DNA from: Planctomicrobium sp.
Lineage (GTDB): Bacteria > Planctomycetota > Planctomycetia > Planctomycetales > Planctomycetaceae
Assembly (NCBI GenBank): GCA_029259835.1
Contig: JAJDEL010000101.1
Coordinates: 1-12,200, forward strand
Length of the DNA: 12,200 nt
Direction of reading: 5' to 3'
The translations under genes and the position numbers were made by a program. The first letter of the stretch is position 1. Each line of letters starts with the position of its first letter. Shown here piece after piece: positions 7,833 through 12,200 of this stretch. The notes below the pieces were generated by a model. It saw only the letters and a list, made by a program, of their open reading frames with translations. It was not told the DNA's origin and did not search any database.

Positions 7833-8594
7833 TTAATTCCGAAAGTCGGTAGCAGGAACACCGGAAGAAGGGGCATCTTCGCTTCGGGGAGGAGGTGCTG
7901 GAGCATCTTCTACAGGATCCTTTTTGACAGGAGTTTTGTTCTTGTGTGTGTCAACTAACCATTCAAAATTAGCATTATAGGATGGTTTGTCGGACAAATT
8001 GGCAAAGATATCGCCCTCTGCCTGAACGAAGTTCAGGTACTCACCTTTCAAAGAAGGTTTGAAGGTAATAAAAACTGAACCGTTCTCACCGACCTTCCAA
8101 ATCGAAGATATTTCCTTTTGGCCGTTGGGTTTTCCAGCCCAGTCGAACTTTACTAGACGTGCATTTCTACCATTGATTTCCACCGACTTCTTTGCTTCGA
8201 AAAACTGAGTTAAGATCTCTTTTGGCGGGAGCTCATCGATATTATCAGTACGAGTTTTTGATAGAACTGGCAGGACTGAGATATCGACTGCCAAAGGTGT
8301 GTTTTGGTTAAAACTTTGCGTAACTTTGGTGTCACCAGCTGAATTTGTGGTGAAGGTCTTGGGCATAGCACTCAAGCTAAACCATCCCCAACTAAAGGAG
8401 GTAAGCATCAAGACAGATCCAACGGTTTTGAGATGAATCTTTACTTTCTTCCATTTGATGGTAGTGCCATCTTCGCTGAGTCCAATCCCACTTCGAAAAA
8501 GGAAGTAGCCAAAGCATAGTGCCACAATTCCACCAACTGCGAGTACAATGGAAATAATTGTTCTGGCGAGTATCAGAAATGATGGTGCATCCAT
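7833..8594 (-). CDS. Two-helix membrane protein of unknown function
   Basis: This 253-residue protein has two hydrophobic segments, residues about 6-33 (ILARTIISIVLAVGGIVALC within it) and about 57-76 (VGSVLMLTSFSWGWFSL), joined by a short basic loop (KWKKVKIHLK, 47-56). A polar domain of about 175 residues follows, with mixed strand-like sequence such as NGRNARLVKFDW and GSVFITFKPSLKGEYLNFV, ending in a proline- and acid-rich tail (222-248). Both ends probably face the same side of the membrane. I do not recognise the family. The frame stays open upstream to 8774, but an AGGAG 5 bases before the ATG at 8594 fixes the start, and the upstream part reads like non-coding sequence. The gene is richer in AT than priA: two 60-base lines counted by eye gave 42% and 45% GC against 57% in a priA line. 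It is separated from priA by 364 bases and from the PSCyt2/PSD1 gene by about 300. Confidence 0.75.
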   Translation of the reverse strand: MDAPSFLILARTIISIVLAVGGIVALCFGYFLFRSGIGLSEDGTTIKWKKVKIHLKTVGSVLMLTSFSWGWFSLSAMPKTFTTNSAGDTKVTQSFNQNTPLAVDISVLPVLSKTRTDNIDELPPKEILTQFFEAKKSVEINGRNARLVKFDWAGKPNGQKEISSIWKVGENGSVFITFKPSLKGEYLNFVQAEGDIFANLSDKPSYNANFEWLVDTHKNKTPVKKDPVEDAPAPPPRSEDAPSSGVPATDFRN

Positions 8595-8599
8595 TTGTA

Positions 8600-8604
8600 C
8601 TCCT
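8600..8604 (-). promoter_or_regulatory. Ribosome binding site deciding the start of the membrane-protein gene
   Basis: AGGAG sits 5 bases before the ATG at 8594. It is one of the two clear Shine-Dalgarno sequences in the window. It argues for the 253-residue product rather than a 313-residue one starting at 8774. Confidence 0.7.
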
Positions 8605-8754
8605 AACCCGAAATATGAGTAATCGAAAATGTAAAAGAAACCCAGTGATCGATGTTTATACAACCAGCAGAACGCAAGCAGTGAAACCTGTACCACCCCA
8701 CACTCACCTACCCGTCTCGGTTTTAAGATAATCACAGGCGCGTTTAATGGGTAC

Positions 8755-8797
8755 GTGGATTGTCCACTAATCATTCACTCAATGCAAGGAAATTGAG
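8755..8797. repeat. Two adjacent perfect inverted repeats
   Basis: GTGGA-TTG-TCCAC lies at 8755-8767 and CTCAAT-N8-ATTGAG at 8778-8797, with 10 bases between them. Both stems are perfect but short (5 and 6 pairs). Neither is followed by a T run, so intrinsic termination is not well supported. They lie about 160-200 bases downstream of the priA stop and a similar distance upstream of the membrane-protein start. They may be operator-like or chance. Confidence 0.4.
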
Positions 8798-8958
8798 GAT
8801 CTGGCCGACAAACGTGAGTAACTCTATCAAATTTGTGGACGGGATCGTGAAGTCAGATAAATTTTATTATGTGCGATCACATCTGCTCGAGCCACCTCTT
8901 CTTTCCTCATAATTGCCACGAGCCGCTACTACTCGCTCTCTCATCCACCGAAATGGAG

Positions 8959-11244
8959 TTACCGCAAATCCACGGGATCAACATCAATGGTTAGCTCCAC
9001 TGTAGAAGAGACTTTGAGCTGTGACACGACGTCCTTCCAAACACTCTGAATGGTCTCGATTTCGTCGCTGGTCATCTGGAAATGAAATCGGTAATACTTT
9101 CTCAAGCGAGTCAGCGGAGCAGGAGCTGGTCCCAAGACGCGCACGTCGAGACTCTTTTCTTGAATATCCTCACGGATGATTTTCACGATTCGTTTGGATT
9201 CGGCTTCGACGATTTTCTCGTCGAGAGAGCGGAGGATCACTCGCGCCATGCTTCGATAAGGCGGCGCCTTCATCGCTTTTCGGTGTTTCAATTCGTAGCG
9301 GGCGAAGTTGTCGTAATCGTGTTGCGCGGCGAACTGGATGATCGGTTCGTCGGGGTTCATCGTCTGAACGAGAACACGCCCTCCTTTTTCGCCGCGTCCT
9401 GTTCGTCCAGCAACTTGTGCGATGAGTTGGAAAGTGCGTTCTGAAGCGCGCAGGTCGGGTTGATGCAGCAGTGTGTCAGCATCGATGACACCGACCAACG
9501 TGACATTCGGAAAGTCGAGACCTTTGGCGATCATTTGTGTTCCGAGCAGAATATCGATTTCGCCTTCACGAAAAGCTGTGAGTGCTTTGTCGTGGCTGCC
9601 GGGCTTCCGCATCGAGTCGCTGTCCATCCTGACGATGCTTGAATCAGGGAATTTGCTTTTCACTTCCGCTTCAAGTCGCTGCGTTCCAGCACCGAGGAAT
9701 CGCATCCCTGGCTGTCCGCAAGTCGGGCATCTTTCCGGAGCTTCCATCGAAAACTCACAACTGTGACAGAGCAACAGAGATCGATCCTTGTGCCATGTGA
9801 GGGTGATGTCGCAGTCAGGGCAGCGAATCCCTGTGCATTTCGGACACCACAGAACCGGCGAGAACCCTCTTAAGTTGAGAAACAAAATCACTTGCCCACC
9901 TGTTTTCAATGCTTGCTGCATCGCATTCGTCATCGCCCGGCCCAGCGAATGACGCCTCATGATCATCGGATCGTTGCGGACATCCACAACGCTCACCGGC
10001 GGCAACGGTCGCTGCTCGACACGATTTTTCAAAACGATCCGCTTGTCGTGACCGTCAATCGTTCGCACGAGTGATTCCAGCGACGGTGTCGCCGTTCCCA
10101 GAATGAGTGGGATACTCTCGCTCCGCGCGCGTTCTCTTGCGACTTCGCGCGCGTGATAGCGGGGCGTCGAATGTTGTTTGAAAGTCGTTTCGTGTTCTTC
10201 GTCAATGATGATTAAACCGAGGTGCGGCGTCGGGGCGAAGATTGCACTTCGCGCGCCAACGATCACCTGAACGTCTCCTTCGGCGATCTGCTGCCAATGC
10301 CAGTGGCGGTCCGCATCGCTGAGGTGACTATGCAGCACGGCAACGTTTTCGAATCTCGCCCGAAAACGGCGGATCGTTTGCGGAGTCAAGCTGATTTCCG
10401 GAACCAGAACAATGGCTTGTTGACCATAACTGACAACTTCTCGGATCGCCTGAATATAAACTTCCGTTTTGCCGCTGCCAGTAACTCCATGCAGAAGAAT
10501 TGTTTCATGTTGTGCGGCACGAACTGTTTTAAGGATTTCGTCAAGAGCTGTTTGCTGCTCTCGATTCAATATCAGATCGGCCTGTTGTTCAACTTCGATG
10601 TCATCAATCTCGGTCACGCGCGCTCGACGCCGTTCTGGCACGATCAACTTTTTCTTCTTCAAGGAGTTGATGGGCGATGTTCCGCAGTCGGCTGCTTCAG
10701 AGAGGACATCCACTCGCATCGGAGCCTCGGCACTGTCAAGAATTGACATCACGACGCGCTGCTTCTTCGGCAGCTTCAACTTTTCGAGATCATCAATTCC
10801 TTCCGCAATTTGGTAGAAGACGACTTCACGCGTGCCTGCCTGTTTTTTGACGCCTGCCGGAACGACACTCTCCAGAACCTGTCCCCAGCTACTGAGGTAT
10901 CTCTTCCCAATCCATTCCGTGAGACCCAGCATCTGTTGCGAGAGAAGCGGCACGCGGTCGACGACTTCGAGAATCGTTTTGAGCCGTTTTCGGGTTGAGA
11001 TATCTGTCGTCAGCCCGACGCAGTAGCCCAGCGTCGATGTATTTCCTCGCCCGAATGGAACGCGCACACGCTGCCCGGGTTCGATCAGTTCTCGCAGTGA
11101 TTCTGGCACCAAGTAGTGGTACACCGTATCCATCGGACGGTTGAACACCACCTGCGCAGCAAGAAACTCACTACTCTCCGCCAGTTCCCAGGGTTCCGGT
11201 TCCGGCTCGATCTCAAACAATCCTGGCTGACGTTCTCGACTCAT
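8959..11244 (-). CDS. priA: Primosomal protein N' (replication restart DNA helicase PriA)
   Basis: PriA is a 3'-to-5' superfamily 2 helicase that recognises stalled or collapsed replication forks and reloads the replisome through the primosome. The 761-residue protein has the N-terminal 3'-DNA-binding region (about 28-130, including VYHYLVPESL and RVPFGRG), Walker A GVTGSGKT at 253-260, Walker B DEEH at 348-351, motif III GTATPS at 383-388, and the helicase C-terminal motifs GTQMIAKGLDFPNV (568-581) and QVAGRTGRG (610-618). All eight zinc-binding cysteines are present in four pairs: C467/C470, C475/C478, C493/C496 and C506/C509. The C-terminal domain includes APPYRSMARV (660-669) and VLGPAPAPLTRLR (703-715). 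It appears full length and functional. The short acidic leader before the DNA-binding domain (EIEPEPEPWELAESSE) is a little unusual. No strong Shine-Dalgarno sequence precedes the ATG. The gene is divergent from the lipoprotein gene. Confidence 0.98.
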   Translation of the reverse strand: MSRERQPGLFEIEPEPEPWELAESSEFLAAQVVFNRPMDTVYHYLVPESLRELIEPGQRVRVPFGRGNTSTLGYCVGLTTDISTRKRLKTILEVVDRVPLLSQQMLGLTEWIGKRYLSSWGQVLESVVPAGVKKQAGTREVVFYQIAEGIDDLEKLKLPKKQRVVMSILDSAEAPMRVDVLSEAADCGTSPINSLKKKKLIVPERRRARVTEIDDIEVEQQADLILNREQQTALDEILKTVRAAQHETILLHGVTGSGKTEVYIQAIREVVSYGQQAIVLVPEISLTPQTIRRFRARFENVAVLHSHLSDADRHWHWQQIAEGDVQVIVGARSAIFAPTPHLGLIIIDEEHETTFKQHSTPRYHAREVARERARSESIPLILGTATPSLESLVRTIDGHDKRIVLKNRVEQRPLPPVSVVDVRNDPMIMRRHSLGRAMTNAMQQALKTGGQVILFLNLRGFSPVLWCPKCTGIRCPDCDITLTWHKDRSLLLCHSCEFSMEAPERCPTCGQPGMRFLGAGTQRLEAEVKSKFPDSSIVRMDSDSMRKPGSHDKALTAFREGEIDILLGTQMIAKGLDFPNVTLVGVIDADTLLHQPDLRASERTFQLIAQVAGRTGRGEKGGRVLVQTMNPDEPIIQFAAQHDYDNFARYELKHRKAMKAPPYRSMARVILRSLDEKIVEAESKRIVKIIREDIQEKSLDVRVLGPAPAPLTRLRKYYRFHFQMTSDEIETIQSVWKDVVSQLKVSSTVELTIDVDPVDLR

Positions 11245-11319
11245 TGTGAAAGTTGCGATTTGTTAGAATAAACAAAAAGAGGGTTTTGGGGGCTCTGTTC
11301 TTCGGTAAGTTGAATGTAT

Positions 11320-11362
11320 GGATTCGGCAAATTTTTCCACTTTGAAAATCGGGTCCGAATCC
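11320..11362. other. Large imperfect stem-loop in the priA/lipoprotein divergent region
   Basis: A perfect 8-base inverted repeat, GGATTCGG (11320-11327) and CCGAATCC (11355-11362), encloses a second stem, ATTTT (11331-11335) and AAAAT (11345-11349), around a 9-base loop. The two stems are separated by an internal loop of 3 and 5 bases. It lies 75 bases from the priA start and 107 bases from the lipoprotein start, so it could form in a leader RNA of either gene or be a protein-binding site. There is no following T run of terminator type. Confidence 0.5.
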
Positions 11363-11405
11363 GCATTTGTTTGCTCTTGTTGCAGTCTAGCAGATGGCGT
11401 AGCGT

Positions 11406-11416
11406 CACGAATCGTG
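11406..11416. other. Short palindrome upstream of the lipoprotein gene
   Basis: CACGA-A-TCGTG is an odd palindrome with 5-base arms, 53 bases before the lipoprotein ATG. It could be half of an operator, but on its own it is close to what chance allows. Confidence 0.25.
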
Positions 11417-11457
11417 GTTTTAATCTCCTTTTTCCTCTTCACACAACAATTTACGGC

Positions 11458-11462
11458 AAGGA
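11458..11462 (+). promoter_or_regulatory. Ribosome binding site of the lipoprotein gene
   Basis: AAGGA lies 7 bases before the ATG at 11470. The spacing and match decide this start over the out-of-frame ATG at 11462. Confidence 0.6.
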
Positions 11463-11469
11463 TGCCGAG

Positions 11470-12200
11470 ATGTTCTGGCAAATTGCCAAATCCGTCAGCT
11501 TGCTGGGACTCGTCATTTGCACGGGTTGTTCTTCAATTGCCACACCGCCGAAATTCACACTCCCATCCCGGTTCAAAAAAACGCATTCTTCGGTCTCAGA
11601 AGAACAAAACCAGGATGTGAAAGCAGAGCCAGCGGACGTTCCGAAACGCCAACCGTTGATTGCTCGCCGTTCAAAGTCGAAATCGAAACCGACTCACGAC
11701 GCTGAAACTCAGCGACTCATCGAATCGGAACTCAAAAATGCGACGGTCGCAGAACGTGCAAAGTGGATGGATTACCTCGCGACTGTTGATTCGGCAATGG
11801 TCCCATATGCTTTGAAATCGCGACGGGTCCGCGACGGACAGTCTGAAGTCGTACCCGCCTCTTCCGAATCGAATCGAGACAACGACTCCGCAGAAGTTTC
11901 AACTGCCGAGCATTCAGTGAACACTTCGGAACAAATCGAATTGTCAGTCAGAGATGGTCGCGAGATTTTCTCACCAGGAAAGATCGCGCCGGCACAAGCG
12001 GAGAAAAGCGAAAATTCAAATTCAGATAAAACATCACCTGATAAAAGTGAATGGACCGGGAAACTGAAGTCGTTGACAGAATGGAATAACAACCCATTGA
12101 AATTCGGACGTGATGATGACAGTCGTTCAGCAGAAAACAAAGGAGTCCGGCGTCCGAAACAGTTGCCGAAAATTATGTCGAATCCGTTTCGAATTCTCGA
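11470..12200 (+). CDS. Putative lipoprotein, 5' part of a gene running off the window
   Basis: An open frame runs from the ATG at 11470 to the right edge (243 full codons) without a stop. The N-terminus has a short basic start (K7), a hydrophobic core (SLLGLVIC, 10-17) and a cysteine at position 20 in TGCSS, which fits a lipoprotein signal, although the residue three before the cysteine is also cysteine rather than the usual leucine. The rest is highly charged and rich in serine, lysine and glutamate, with low-complexity stretches (RRSKSKSKP at 66-74, SENSNSDKTSPDKSE at 180-194). A more ordered helical patch lies at 80-120 (ERAKWMDYLATVDSAMVPYA at 95-114). An AAGGA precedes the start. I do not recognise the family; the visible part looks like a flexible linker before a domain outside the window. 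It is transcribed divergently from priA. Confidence 0.8.
   Translation, partial: MFWQIAKSVSLLGLVICTGCSSIATPPKFTLPSRFKKTHSSVSEEQNQDVKAEPADVPKRQPLIARRSKSKSKPTHDAETQRLIESELKNATVAERAKWMDYLATVDSAMVPYALKSRRVRDGQSEVVPASSESNRDNDSAEVSTAEHSVNTSEQIELSVRDGREIFSPGKIAPAQAEKSENSNSDKTSPDKSEWTGKLKSLTEWNNNPLKFGRDDDSRSAENKGVRRPKQLPKIMSNPFRIL

Larger units (their letters stand above)
8595..8958. other. Intergenic region between priA and the membrane-protein gene
   Basis: These 364 bases hold no convincing gene. They contain the two inverted repeats listed separately (8755-8797), a small odd palindrome ATAAA-T-TTTAT near 8860, and ATGTG/CACAT facing each other over four bases near 8868-8881. A TATAAA on the minus strand about 60 bases before the membrane-protein start could be a -10 box, but no matching -35 box was found. 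Confidence 0.5.

Noticed and set aside
8595..8774. A 60-codon N-terminal extension of the membrane protein.
   Set aside because: The AGGAG before the ATG at 8594 marks the start, and the extension has no domain-like character and crosses the inverted repeat at 8755-8767.
8868..8881. A TGTG...CACA pattern resembling a CRP-type site.
   Set aside because: The spacing between half sites is too short for the CRP consensus.
11263..11481. A 72-codon minus-strand frame ahead of priA.
   Set aside because: It runs through the divergent promoter region and the stem-loop and starts inside the lipoprotein gene.
11318..11620. A plus-strand frame overlapping the lipoprotein start in another frame.
   Set aside because: It crosses the stem-loop, has no ribosome binding site and overlaps a better supported gene with AAGGA spacing.

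Overview
The window looks like chromosomal DNA from a planctomycete. The strongest signs are a cytochrome-like PSCyt2/PSD1 (DUF1549/DUF1553) protein next to a Tat-exported DUF1501 protein, a pairing that is hugely expanded in Planctomycetes. A ceramidase-like hydrolase fused to a LamG domain and a WD40 protein sit beside them, and strong Shine-Dalgarno sequences are scarce. Base composition is near 50% GC, which would fit relatives of Gimesia, Rubinisphaera or Thalassoglobus. The genus is inference only.

Layout. Six genes lie on the minus strand, so they read right to left: priA (11244-8959), a small two-helix membrane protein of unknown function (8594-7833), the PSCyt2/PSD1 protein with a very long coiled-coil insert (7531-4652), the DUF1501 protein (4555-3284), the ceramidase-like/LamG protein (3180-1060) and a seven-bladed WD40 protein (1050-67). 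One gene points the other way: a putative lipoprotein that starts at 11470 and runs off the right edge with no stop codon. No tRNA, rRNA, CRISPR array, insertion sequence or prophage gene was seen.

How the genes may work together. The four genes from 7531 to 67 have gaps of 96, 103 and 9 bases and a plausible promoter ahead of the first, so they probably form one operon. The first three products carry export signals and should act in the periplasm or at the cell envelope; the fourth, the WD40 protein, has no visible signal. By analogy with other planctomycete gene sets of this type, the cluster may process an envelope or polymeric substrate, but the substrate cannot be read from the sequence. 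priA is a housekeeping replication-restart gene and is probably unrelated to the operon. The membrane-protein gene between them is more AT-rich than priA and may be a later insertion.

The non-coding parts hold a large imperfect stem-loop between priA and the lipoprotein gene, two adjacent inverted repeats downstream of priA, and a degenerate heptamer repeat between the PSCyt2/PSD1 and DUF1501 genes. I found no convincing new defence or mobile system. The most unusual protein is the PSCyt2/PSD1 protein with its roughly 380-residue coiled-coil insert.
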